Source: Pseudomonadota bacterium | GTDB lineage: Bacteria; Pseudomonadota; Alphaproteobacteria; Rhizobiales; Hyphomicrobiaceae | DNA: 12,689 nt | Direction of reading: 5' to 3' | Assembly: GCA_023410905.1 (NCBI GenBank) | Contig: JAEYPL010000357.1 | Location: 1 to 12,689, forward strand | Shown here: positions 5,923 to 12,523 of the stretch, one piece after another | Numbering within the stretch: position 1 is the stretch's first letter | How the letters are laid out: the number at the start of each line of letters is the position of its first letter | The notes under the pieces: generated by a model | Told to the model about the DNA's origin: nothing | Seen by the model: only the letters and a program-made list of their open reading frames with translations | Database searches by the model: none | Made by a program: the position numbers and the translations under genes

Positions 5923-7434
5923 ATGTCGAAGGACAAGCTTGATGCGGATGTGATCGTTGTCGGCGCCGGTAACGCAGCCGCATCGGCAGCCCTGGCAGCA
6001 CGCGATGCAGGCGCGCGCGTGATCATGCTCGAAGCCGCGACCATCGAGGAGCGCGGCGGCAACTCCACTTACACCGCCGGCGCGACGCGGCTCGTCTACA
6101 ACTCGGTCGAGGACGTCACGTCGCTCGTCGATCTCTCCGAGGCCGAGCTCGCGAGCATGGACTTCGGCACTTACACCGAGGAGCAGTACTTCGAGGACAT
6201 GTACCGCATGACGCGGTACCGCACGGATCCCGAGCTCTGCGACATCCTCGTGCACAACAGCCTCTCGACGTGGCAGTGGCTGCGCAAACAGGGCGTGAAG
6301 TTCCAGACCTCGCAGGGGCGCCAGGCCTTCAAGGTCGACGGCAAGTTCAAGTTCTGGGGCGGTTTGTGCGTCGAGATCTGGGGCGGCGGTCCGGGCCTCG
6401 TCGATATGGAGCACGATATCTGCCAGAAGAAGGGCATCGATATACGCTACGAGACGTCGGGCGTCTCACTGCTGACGGACGACACGGGCCGCGTGACGGG
6501 CGTGAAGGTGCGCCACAAGGGCCGCACGACCGATCTCACCGCTGGCGCCGTCGTGCTCGCGTGCGGCGGCTTCGAGTCCAACGCTGAAATGCGCGCACGC
6601 TACATGGGCCCGGGCTGGGAGCTCGCGAAGGTGCGCGGCACGCGCTACAACACGGGCGGCGGCATCAAGATGGCGCTCGACATCGGCGCCATGCCATGGG
6701 GCCACTGGTCGAGCGGGCACGCCGTCGGCTGGGACTACAACGCGCCGCCCTTCGGCGATCTCGCTGTCGGCGACAATTTCCAGAAGCACTCGTATCCGCT
6801 CGGGATCATGGTCAATGCGCGCGGCGAGCGCTTCGTCGATGAAGGCTTCGATTTCCGCAACTACACGTACGCGCGCTACGGCCACGTCATCAAGGACCAG
6901 CCGGACATGATGGCGTGGCAGATCTTCGACAAGAAGGTGCTGCACCTGTTGCGCGACGAGTATCGCATCCGACGCGTGACGAAGGTGTCCGCCGATACGC
7001 TCGAGGATCTCGTCAAGAAGCTCGAAGGCGTCGATGCCGAGAAGTGCCTCGCGGAGCTGAAGGCGTACAACGCGGCCGTGATGACGGACGTGCCGTTCAA
7101 TCCGGCGGTGAAGGACGGGCGCGGCACGCGTGGTTTGAAGGTTGCGAAGACGAACTGGGCCAACGTGCTCGATGAGCCGCCGTACGAGGCCTATCAGGTG
7201 ACGTGCGGGCTGACGTTCACGTTCGGCGGTTTGAAGATCTCGACCGGCTGCGAAGTCGAGGATACAGCGGGCCAGGCGATCCCCGGTCTCTATGCTGCGG
7301 GCGAGCTGGTCGGCGGCCTCTTCTATCACAACTACCCGGGCGGTACGGGCCTCACATCGGGCGCCGTATTCGGCAAGATCGCGGGCGAGGGGGCCGCGGC
7401 GTCAGCGCTGGGCGAAGGGCAGCGGGGGAGTTGA
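5923..7434 (+). CDS. FAD-dependent dehydrogenase of the fumarate reductase family, TcuA-like
   Basis: A 503-residue flavoprotein of the FAD_binding_2 type (fumarate reductase/succinate dehydrogenase flavoprotein family). The N-terminus has the dinucleotide-binding fold GAGNAA (14-19) with the ribose-binding Glu37 after LEAA, then GGNST (~45-49). Late in the chain VVLACGGFESN, GERFVDEGFDFRNY and the C-terminal GLYAAGELVGG with FYHNYPGGTGLTSG are seen. This last block closely resembles TcuA, the tricarballylate dehydrogenase that makes cis-aconitate. Relatives also include 3-ketosteroid delta-1-dehydrogenases, so TcuA activity is not assured. No TcuB electron-transfer partner or tricarboxylate transporter is nearby. 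The ATG at 5923 follows AAGGGAG at 5906-5912; an in-frame GTG at 5893 is a weaker choice. It lies downstream of an SDR and converges with a second SDR. Confidence 0.88.
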   Translation: MSKDKLDADVIVVGAGNAAASAALAARDAGARVIMLEAATIEERGGNSTYTAGATRLVYNSVEDVTSLVDLSEAELASMDFGTYTEEQYFEDMYRMTRYRTDPELCDILVHNSLSTWQWLRKQGVKFQTSQGRQAFKVDGKFKFWGGLCVEIWGGGPGLVDMEHDICQKKGIDIRYETSGVSLLTDDTGRVTGVKVRHKGRTTDLTAGAVVLACGGFESNAEMRARYMGPGWELAKVRGTRYNTGGGIKMALDIGAMPWGHWSSGHAVGWDYNAPPFGDLAVGDNFQKHSYPLGIMVNARGERFVDEGFDFRNYTYARYGHVIKDQPDMMAWQIFDKKVLHLLRDEYRIRRVTKVSADTLEDLVKKLEGVDAEKCLAELKAYNAAVMTDVPFNPAVKDGRGTRGLKVAKTNWANVLDEPPYEAYQVTCGLTFTFGGLKISTGCEVEDTAGQAIPGLYAAGELVGGLFYHNYPGGTGLTSGAVFGKIAGEGAAASALGEGQRGS

Positions 7435-7448
7435 GGCGTTCGCCTCAA

Positions 7449-7603
7449 GCTCCCAAACAATAAAAGACGGGGGTTCGGGGGTGTCCCCCGAGCGGAGCGC
7501 GAGGCGGCAGCCTCGCTCGCGCATCCAGCGCGACGGGGACCAGTCCCCGCACCCCTACCGGGAGGGACACCCCCCCGGCCCCGCCCGCTTCTATGAATTT
7601 GAT
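7449..7603. repeat. Compound palindromic repeat: two multi-hairpin elements head to head
   Basis: Two copies of one element lie in opposite directions and share a central hairpin (TCGCGC-ATCCA-GCGCGA, 7517-7533). Going left on the minus strand: hairpin GCGAGGC/GCCTCGC (7499-7516), hairpin TCGGGGG/CCCCCGA (7475-7491), then a tail ending at 7449. Going right on the plus strand: hairpin CGGGGAC/GTCCCCG (7534-7549), hairpin CCGGGAGGG/CCCCCCCGG (7558-7578), then a tail with CTATGAATTTGA. Bases 7468-7495 are identical, in reverse complement, to 12571-12598. The element fills the gap between the convergent flavoprotein and SDR genes and may terminate both. Confidence 0.8.
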
Positions 7604-7605
7604 CT

Positions 7606-8385
7606 CTACATCGACCCCGGAAAAATACCGCCGTCGAGCAGCAGGTTCTGGCCGGTGATGAAGCCCGCGTGCTTCGAGCACAGGAACGCGGCCGACGCGC
7701 CGAACTCCTCGGTGTTGCCGAAGCGGCCGGCGGGGATCGTCTTCTTGCGCTCTTCCTGAACCTGATCGACGGAGACGCCCCGCGTCTCGGCCATCTTCTT
7801 GCTCGTGCCGCGGAGGCGGTCGGTGTCGAAGGGGCCGGGAAGGATGTTGTTGATCGTCACGTTCTTGGCGGAAGCCTTGCGCGCGATGACGGCGATGGCG
7901 CCGGTGAGGCCGGTGCGCGCGCCGTTCGAGAGCTCGAGCGAGGCGATCGGCGCCTTCACCGACTGCGAGGTGATGTTGACGATGCGGCCGAAGCCGCGAT
8001 CCATCATGCCGTAGACGGTGGCTTGGATCAGCGCGATCGGCGTGATCATGTTCCACTCGACGGCCTTGCGCCAATCGTCGAGCGTGAAGTCCTTGAAATC
8101 GCCGGGCGGCGGACCGCCGGCGTTGTTGATCAGGATATCGGGATTGGGGCAGGCAGCGAGCACGGCCTTGCGGCCTTCCTCGGTTGTGATGTCGCCGGCA
8201 ATCGCGGTCACCTTCACGCCGGTCGCCTTGCGGATTTCCTCGGCGGTTGCCTCGATATCGGCTTTGGTCCGTGCCGTGATGAAGAGGTTCACGCCCTCCT
8301 GGGCGAGCGCCAGCGCCGTGCCTTTCCCGAGGCCCTTCGATGCCGCGCAGACAATCGCCGTCTTGCCCTTGATGCCGAGATCCAT
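7606..8385 (-). CDS. SDR-fold protein lacking the catalytic Tyr and Lys
   Basis: The 259-residue product has the short-chain dehydrogenase fold, with NNAGGPPPG (87-95), a strand ending NITS (137-140), and the C-terminal TGQNLLLDGG. The cofactor motif is altered: AASKGLG (14-20) in place of TGxxxGxG. At the active site the YxxxK pair is absent; the equivalent segment reads LSNGAR (152-157). This matches the divergent group of 3-oxoacyl-ACP-reductase-like SDRs known to depart from both the cofactor motif and the catalytic tetrad (cd05344, from memory). It may be a non-classical enzyme or a binding protein. The ATG at 8385 has AGGAGA upstream. The gene is divergent from the NTF2-like array (160-base gap) and convergent with the flavoprotein gene; its stop lies right at the edge of the compound repeat. 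Confidence 0.9.
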   Translation of the reverse strand: MDLGIKGKTAIVCAASKGLGKGTALALAQEGVNLFITARTKADIEATAEEIRKATGVKVTAIAGDITTEEGRKAVLAACPNPDILINNAGGPPPGDFKDFTLDDWRKAVEWNMITPIALIQATVYGMMDRGFGRIVNITSQSVKAPIASLELSNGARTGLTGAIAVIARKASAKNVTINNILPGPFDTDRLRGTSKKMAETRGVSVDQVQEERKKTIPAGRFGNTEEFGASAAFLCSKHAGFITGQNLLLDGGIFPGSM

Positions 8386-8545
8386 GGCGTTTCTCCTATG
8401 TGATCTTGTTTATGATCGAGCCGTGATAGCGCATGTCCGTCAGGCCGCAAAGCTCGGCCTTCGGCTGTCGCTCTATCCGCTGTTTTGACAAATGTGACAG
8501 TCGCTATACGTTCGGGGAGCATTGATCCGTGTCTGGAGTATTTGC

Positions 8546-9067
8546 ATGGATGCGCGTGAGATCGTTGCTGAGACCCTTAGGCGCTGGGCTACGCAGGACG
8601 TCGAGTACTCATTTGAATTTGTTGCCGACGATGTCGTCTATGTACTGTACATCGACGAGGACTTGGCACCCTTTGCCGGTGTGAGGCACGGCCGCGAGGC
8701 CATGATGGAAGCCTTCTACCAGATGATCGAGCACTACGATTATCTGAAGTGGGATCAGGTGATCGTGGGCGCCGAAGGAGACGTCGTTCGAGTCCAGACG
8801 CAGTTTCGTTTTCATCATCGCCGCACCGGCACCGACCTCGAAGGCTCGATGCGCACCATCTTTACGATGCGCGATGGGTTGATGGTGCGCTGCGAGGAAT
8901 TCCTGGATCGGGGACTAGTCGAATCCTTCATGCGTCTGGCACAGCATCGCGAAGCCACGAACCAGATCGTGCCGCCGCCGGCCTTGCCGAAGGCGCCGCC
9001 GCGACAGGACGCAGGGAGGCCGCTGCGCATGGATGCCAAAGTGCCCGATGAGGAGGGCTGCGATTAG
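8546..9067 (+). CDS. NTF2/SnoaL-like protein, array paralog A
   Basis: First of five related single-domain proteins. The 173-residue product looks like the NTF2/SnoaL/ketosteroid-isomerase cone fold: an N-terminal helix (REIVAETLRRWATQDVE), DDVVY at 28-32, a second helix ending in YDYL (64-67), strand QFRFHHRRTG (86-95), and a strand with RDGLM. Positions shared with all four other paralogs include Gln17, Asp18, Glu20, Tyr32, Pro42, Gly45, Gly49, Asp65-Tyr66-Leu67, His91, Arg92, Thr94, Gly95, Arg103, Phe106, Asp121, Glu126 and Met129. It lacks Arg48 seen in the others (Arg47-His48 here). The tail has PPPALPKAPP (143-152) and an acidic end. The ATG at 8546 has GGAG seven bases upstream. Function and ligand are unknown. 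It is the most divergent of the array. Confidence 0.85.
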   Translation: MDAREIVAETLRRWATQDVEYSFEFVADDVVYVLYIDEDLAPFAGVRHGREAMMEAFYQMIEHYDYLKWDQVIVGAEGDVVRVQTQFRFHHRRTGTDLEGSMRTIFTMRDGLMVRCEEFLDRGLVESFMRLAQHREATNQIVPPPALPKAPPRQDAGRPLRMDAKVPDEEGCD

Positions 9068-9141
9068 CCCTATTCAGCTTATGCGCCCGAAGTTTCAGTG
9101 GCTGGCCGACGTTCTTTCGCACGGCTCGGCAAGAGGGAGAC

Positions 9142-9639
9142 ATGAAAGATATTGAAGTAGTCGGTCTGTTCTTCGAGTACTGGAAGGCGCAGGACGTCGA
9201 GATGGCTCTTTCACTGGCAAGCGAAGACGTCGTCTACAACCTCTATCTATCGGATGCGGCTGTGCCTCATGGCGGAGAGACGCGCGGGCGCGAGAAGTGC
9301 CGCGATGTGCTCTATATGGTCCTCGCTGATTTCGACTATCTGGAGTATCAGCCGACGATCGTTGGCCAGGAGGCGGAAGCCGTGCGCGCTCATGTGCGTT
9401 TTCGCTATCATCATCGGCGGACGGGCGGCGAATTGTCGGGCACCAAGCGCATGGTATTCACGGTCCGCGACGGCTTGATTGCCCAGGTCGACGAATATCA
9501 TGATGCAGGATTGGTCGAGGCCTTCATGCGATTGACCCAGCAGCGCGAAGCATCCAACGAATTCACTGAGCCACCGGTTTTGCCGAGCCGTCGGACGTCT
9601 GCTTCTTGCGTGCCGCCCGAAGGTGGGAAGGGGGACTAG
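9142..9639 (+). CDS. NTF2/SnoaL-like protein, array paralog B
   Basis: A 165-residue relative of paralog A, aligning with it without gaps through residue 150. A hand count gives about 55 identities in the first 130 residues. Helix VVGLFFEYWKAQDVE (6-20), SEDVVY (27-32), GGETRGR (44-50), ADFDYLEYQPTIVG (62-75), RFRYHHRRTGGELSG (86-100), RDGLIAQVDEYHD (109-121) and LVEAFMRL (124-131) follow the array pattern. The tail contains FTEPPVLPSR at 141-150, matching the Pro-rich tail of A and C at the same positions. AGAGGGAG lies just before the ATG at 9142. A 74-base gap separates it from paralog A, while the GNAT gene starts 2 bases after its stop, so the latter pair is likely co-translated. Confidence 0.85.
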   Translation: MKDIEVVGLFFEYWKAQDVEMALSLASEDVVYNLYLSDAAVPHGGETRGREKCRDVLYMVLADFDYLEYQPTIVGQEAEAVRAHVRFRYHHRRTGGELSGTKRMVFTVRDGLIAQVDEYHDAGLVEAFMRLTQQREASNEFTEPPVLPSRRTSASCVPPEGGKGD

Positions 9640-9641
9640 CC

Positions 9642-10280
9642 GTGCACGCGAGCCCCGGGCAGCCTGCGCCAGCGTCGCAGGAGGGAGAGGTTCGGCCGCC
9701 GCCGCACCTGATGCTCCCCGCGGGATGGGTCGCGGAGGTCGTGACCTATCTCGAGATGCTCGGTCCTCCGCCGGCCCGGCCTGACACGGCGGTCGGGCTG
9801 ACGTTGAAACGGATGCCCGCCGACGTTGGCGAGTTCCGCCGCGTGTTTCGCCGTGTCGGGGAGCCGTGGCTCTGGGGATCGCGCCTGCGCCTCGATGATG
9901 CTGCACTCGCGGCGATCATCACTTCCGAGGCCGTGGAGGCCTACACGCTCCTCGCCGATACCGACGAGATCGGACTGCTCGAGCTCGACTTCCGCCAGCC
10001 GCGCGCCTGTGAACTCTCCTTTTTCGGGGTCGTGCCCGAGGCGATCGGGATCGGCGCCGGGCGCTTTCTGATGAACCGCGCCATCGAGCGGGCCTGGGGC
10101 GGTGCGCCTGCCATCGACCGCTTCTGGGTTCACACGTGCACGAACGATCATCCGGACGCACTGGCGTTCTACATGCGCTCGGGGTTCTCCCCATATGCCC
10201 GCGGCATCGAATGCTACCCCGACCCGCGCCTTCACGGCGTGCTGCCAAAACAGGCAGCGCCTCATATCCCAATTATTTGA
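9642..10280 (+). CDS. GNAT family N-acetyltransferase inside the NTF2-like array
   Basis: The 212-residue product carries a GNAT acetyl-CoA transferase domain at about residues 52-190. Seen are the first strand LTLKRMP (53-59), an Arg-rich helix EFRRVFRRVGEPWLWGSRL, strand EIGLLELDF, and motif A: the strand ELSFFGVVPE followed by the acetyl-CoA loop IGIGAGRFL (135-143). Motif B follows with strand FWVHTCTNDHPDALAFYMRSGF (read as FWVHTCTND 161-169 and ALAFYMRSGF 173-182). Such enzymes acetylate amines of small molecules, peptides or antibiotics; the acceptor is unknown. The first 25 residues are Pro/Gly-rich. The GTG at 9642 is chosen because GGAAGGGGG lies about eight bases upstream. A TTG at 9606 would overlap paralog B. 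It is flanked on both sides by NTF2-like paralogs. Confidence 0.9.
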   Translation: MHASPGQPAPASQEGEVRPPPHLMLPAGWVAEVVTYLEMLGPPPARPDTAVGLTLKRMPADVGEFRRVFRRVGEPWLWGSRLRLDDAALAAIITSEAVEAYTLLADTDEIGLLELDFRQPRACELSFFGVVPEAIGIGAGRFLMNRAIERAWGGAPAIDRFWVHTCTNDHPDALAFYMRSGFSPYARGIECYPDPRLHGVLPKQAAPHIPII

Positions 10281-10330
10281 TTTTGAAGTCTAACGCCGTA
10301 TATGCGATGCGGCTGCGGCTAGGCTCAATC

Positions 10331-10345
10331 CCGATGCCTCATCGG
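10331..10345. other. Short perfect hairpin between GNAT and paralog C
   Basis: CCGATG (10331-10336) pairs with CATCGG (10340-10345) around CCT. It lies 51 bases after the GNAT stop in a 170-base gap, the widest inside the array, and could mark a transcript end or the leader of paralog C. A small second stem CGTGT/ACACG follows at 10357-10368. No clear promoter was found in the gap. Confidence 0.35.
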
Positions 10346-10450
10346 TGTGCATGCGACGTGTCTACACGCTCCGCGTCTGCGACGTTGAAGACATTGATAT
10401 CTGGGCGGAGTATTGTACGTTCAATTTCGGGGATGGGCGCGGGGTTGAGA

Positions 10451-10921
10451 ATGAGCAGCCGTGAGGTTGTCGAAGCCTTTCTGACGTTTCGGGCCGTCCA
10501 GGATGTCGAATCGGCGTGCGCGCTGCTCCACACCGACGTTGTCTATAGAATGCACGTGGCGAACAGCAATCTTCCCCTCGCAGGTGACATGCGAGGCGTT
10601 GATGCCGCCAGGAATGCAATGTTCTCCATCCTCGAGGACTTCGACTATCTCCGCTATGAGCCGACGATCATCAGCGTAAGGGGCAGCCATGTCCGCGCGC
10701 AGATTTCCTTCAAGTATTGCCACAGGAATACGGGTGGGGTTCTCGAGGGTACGCGACGTCTCGAATTCAAAGTGAGAGGCGACAAGATCGCGGCTATTGA
10801 AGGCTATCACGACACTAAGCTCGTCGAGACATTCATGAAGTTGACGGCGCAGCGACTAGCCAGCCAGCAACTCGTGAGATCGCCGGCGCTGCCGAAGCGC
10901 GAGAGGCAGGGCTCCACTTAG
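10451..10921 (+). CDS. NTF2/SnoaL-like protein, array paralog C
   Basis: The 156-residue third paralog, again aligning without gaps to A and B. SREVVEAFLTFRAVQDVE (3-20), HTDVVY (27-32), PLAGDMRG (42-49), EDFDYLRYEPTI (62-73), SFKYCHRNTGG (86-96), EGTRRLEF (99-106) and YHDTKLVETFMKL (119-131) hold the array residues. It departs from the others at 109-112 (RGDK in place of RDGL), and Trp14 is Arg. The tail LVRSPALPKR (141-150) matches the PP.LP tail of A and B. The ATG at 10451 fits the common start of the family (M..REVV), but its ribosome site is weak (GGGGTTGAGA). The open frame continues far upstream, but that part overlaps the GNAT gene and looks non-coding. Paralog D starts 20 bases after its stop. 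Confidence 0.83.
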   Translation: MSSREVVEAFLTFRAVQDVESACALLHTDVVYRMHVANSNLPLAGDMRGVDAARNAMFSILEDFDYLRYEPTIISVRGSHVRAQISFKYCHRNTGGVLEGTRRLEFKVRGDKIAAIEGYHDTKLVETFMKLTAQRLASQQLVRSPALPKRERQGST

Positions 10922-10941
10922 AGCGGTTGGAAGGGGAGGGG

Positions 10942-11448
10942 ATGGACAGCAGATCGGTCGTTGCCTCCTTCTTCGCGTACTGGCGCGTGCAGGATCTCGA
11001 GATGGCGCTCGGCCATCTGCACTCTGAGATCGTGTACACCCTCCACAACGGTTCCGATGCGGCGCCGTTCTCGGGCAGTTACCGTGGGATCGATAGCTGT
11101 CGCGCGCTCGGCTACCAGGTCCTCGCCGAGTTCGATTACCTCAACTACGAACCGAACATCGTCAGGGCGAGAAGCAGCCTCGTGAGCGCCCATGTCGGGT
11201 TCCGGCTTCGCCATCGCGCGACCGGCCACGTCATCGAAGGTTCGCAGCGCTCCATCTTCCAGGTACGCGACGGCCTCATCGCGCGCGTCGACATTTACGA
11301 GGATGCTGCTCGTATCGAGGCGTATATGAAGCTCGCAGCGCAACGGATGGCGGGCGATCGGTCAGCCGGATTACAGCGCGCTGCTGCTGAAGCGGCAGCG
11401 ATCGGCCTGGAATTTCATAGGGGTGCGCTGCGTCACGGCGGCGGATAA
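10942..11448 (+). CDS. NTF2/SnoaL-like protein, array paralog D
   Basis: The 168-residue fourth paralog. It is closest to paralog E: a hand count gives about 76 identities in the first 130 residues, including the start VVASFFAYW and the block RHRATG. Array residues are all present: VQDLE (16-20), VYT (31-33), SGSYRG (44-49), AEFDYLNYEP (62-71), FRLRHRATG (87-95), RDGLIARVD (109-117), DAARIEAYMKL (121-131). The C-terminal tail differs from A-C: instead of the PP.LP segment it has an Ala-rich helix (RAAAEAAA) and a Gly/His/Arg end. The ATG at 10942 follows GGAAGGGGAGGGG directly; a TTG at 10927 is unlikely. The short gaps to C (20 bases) and E (21 bases) point to one operon. Confidence 0.86.
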   Translation: MDSRSVVASFFAYWRVQDLEMALGHLHSEIVYTLHNGSDAAPFSGSYRGIDSCRALGYQVLAEFDYLNYEPNIVRARSSLVSAHVGFRLRHRATGHVIEGSQRSIFQVRDGLIARVDIYEDAARIEAYMKLAAQRMAGDRSAGLQRAAAEAAAIGLEFHRGALRHGGG

Positions 11449-11469
11449 AGTGGTTCGGGAGCGCAGGGA

Positions 11470-11943
11470 ATGGACAACAAGGCGGTCGTTGCTTCGTTCT
11501 TTGCGTATTGGAGCGTGCAGGATCTCGAGTCGGCCGTCGCGCATGGCCATCCCGACCTTGTCTATACAATCCATAACGGCCAAGACGCCTCGCCGCTCGC
11601 GGGCGTCTATCGCGGCCCCGAGGCCTGTCGCGATCTCGGCTATGCCATGCTCGCCGTGTTCGACTATCTCGTCTATGAGCCGACAATTGTCGGCGTCGAG
11701 GGCGATATCGTCCGTGCGCAGGTGAACTTCCGCTACCGCCACCGCGCGACCGGAAACATCATCGAAGGCACGCGCCGTCTCGTATTCGAGATCAAGGACG
11801 GTCTCATCTATCGGCTCGACAGCTTCGAGGACACCCTGCGTCTCGAAGCCTTCATGCGCATGAGCCGCGAGGCCGCGCCGCAAGACCTCCTCGAGCCATT
11901 CAACCTCCACATCGGCCGCCAGAAGTCCGGTGCCGGCGCCTAG
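11470..11943 (+). CDS. NTF2/SnoaL-like protein, array paralog E
   Basis: The 157-residue last member of the array and sister of D, probably from a recent tandem duplication. Landmarks: VVASFFAYWSVQDLE (6-20), DLVYTIHNG (29-37), AGVYRG (44-49), AVFDYLVYEPTIVG (62-75), FRYRHRATG (87-95), EGTRRLVF (99-106), KDGLIYRLD (109-117), DTLRLEAFMRM (121-131). The tail (LLEPFNLHIGRQKSGAGA) is unrelated to the tails of A-C and D. The ATG at 11470 follows AGGGA immediately and GGGAG eight bases upstream. No secretion signal is seen in any of the five, so they should act in the cytoplasm. What they bind is unknown; the fold family includes isomerases, cyclases, hydrolases and pure binding proteins. Confidence 0.86.
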   Translation: MDNKAVVASFFAYWSVQDLESAVAHGHPDLVYTIHNGQDASPLAGVYRGPEACRDLGYAMLAVFDYLVYEPTIVGVEGDIVRAQVNFRYRHRATGNIIEGTRRLVFEIKDGLIYRLDSFEDTLRLEAFMRMSREAAPQDLLEPFNLHIGRQKSGAGA

Positions 11944-12298
11944 ACTGAGCGCACACACCCGACCGCCCCGCCACGCTTTCGCGCCGGGCTCCTGTTCGCC
12001 ATCGAGGGACGGGGCGACTGGCACCAGTCCGATGGGATGAAATGAGCGGCGCCTGCCGCCCCGTTTTGCCGCTCGCTTTCTCCATCTGCCACACCGGTCG
12101 GGTCCGGCTCGCGCACGTGCGTCATGTGCGGAGGCAGCAGGCCGGAGGCTCGGCTCCGGGAGCGGCGCGCACCGCGCGATTTCGGACGCCTCCGGAAGGG
12201 CCCCTCATTGCCGTGCGCGGGTAGACCATAGCTCCGCGCGCGTGGTGCGGGGATAAGAGAGACCGATTGCGCATCGCTGCGTGTCGCGTCTGCCATGC
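11944..12298. other. Gene-free stretch after the array, with small hairpins
   Basis: No credible gene is present; the open frames here have Arg/Pro/Ser-rich translations typical of GC-rich non-coding DNA. Visible structures are GACTGG/CCAGTC (12016-12029) and GAGCGGC/GCCGCTC (12044-12050 with 12068-12074, 17-base loop), either of which could end the array transcript. From about 12270 the sequence begins to resemble the flank of the hairpin repeat that follows. Confidence 0.5.
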
Positions 12299-12418
12299 GC
12301 CCCGCAGTCGCGCTTGCAGCGCGAGAGGGGCTGCCGCCCCTTCACCCCGCGTCGTGCCGAAGGCGCGTGTCTTCGACACGACGAGACCCCGGACCCCCTT
12401 CTTTTTATGATTTGGAGC
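12299..12418 (+). repeat. Multi-hairpin repeat, copy 3
   Basis: The copy starts with GCCCCGCA (12299-12306), then hairpin 1 TCGCGCT-TGC-AGCGCGA (12308-12324), hairpin 2 AGGGGC-TGCC-GCCCCT (12326-12341), then CACCCCG. In place of the usual TCGGGGG hairpin it has an unrelated one, CGTGTC-TTC-GACACG (12366-12380). It ends with the common tail, a run of C followed by TTTTTATGATTTGGAGC (12402-12418). The order and spacing match the copy at 12524-12616, and the first hairpin is nearly identical. A spacer of 105 bases separates these two copies. Confidence 0.75.
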
Positions 12419-12523
12419 AAGCCGCGAGCGACTCGTCCCTCTTCCTGCTCTCGGGGATGAGCGCTTCGATTGAGCCCGGCCACAGTATCGTGCCTTCGAC
12501 TCGAGCGAGGTCATGCCTCCAAC

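Noticed and set aside
5008..6414. A 468-codon minus-strand open frame opposite the SDR and flavoprotein genes
   Set aside because: It is antisense to two genes with clear motifs and its translation is Arg/Leu/His/Asp-rich with no domain; a mirror frame of GC-rich coding DNA.
6466..7329. A 287-codon minus-strand open frame
   Set aside because: It lies entirely antisense to the flavoprotein gene and has no recognisable motifs.
8485..8510. A TTGACA...TATACG promoter for the NTF2-like array
   Set aside because: The hexamers are good but the spacer is only 14 bases, too short for a standard promoter; kept only as a weak possibility.
10136..10450. Upstream extension of paralog C by 105 codons
   Set aside because: The extension overlaps the GNAT gene and is unlike any part of the other four paralogs, all of which start at the equivalent of the ATG at 10451.
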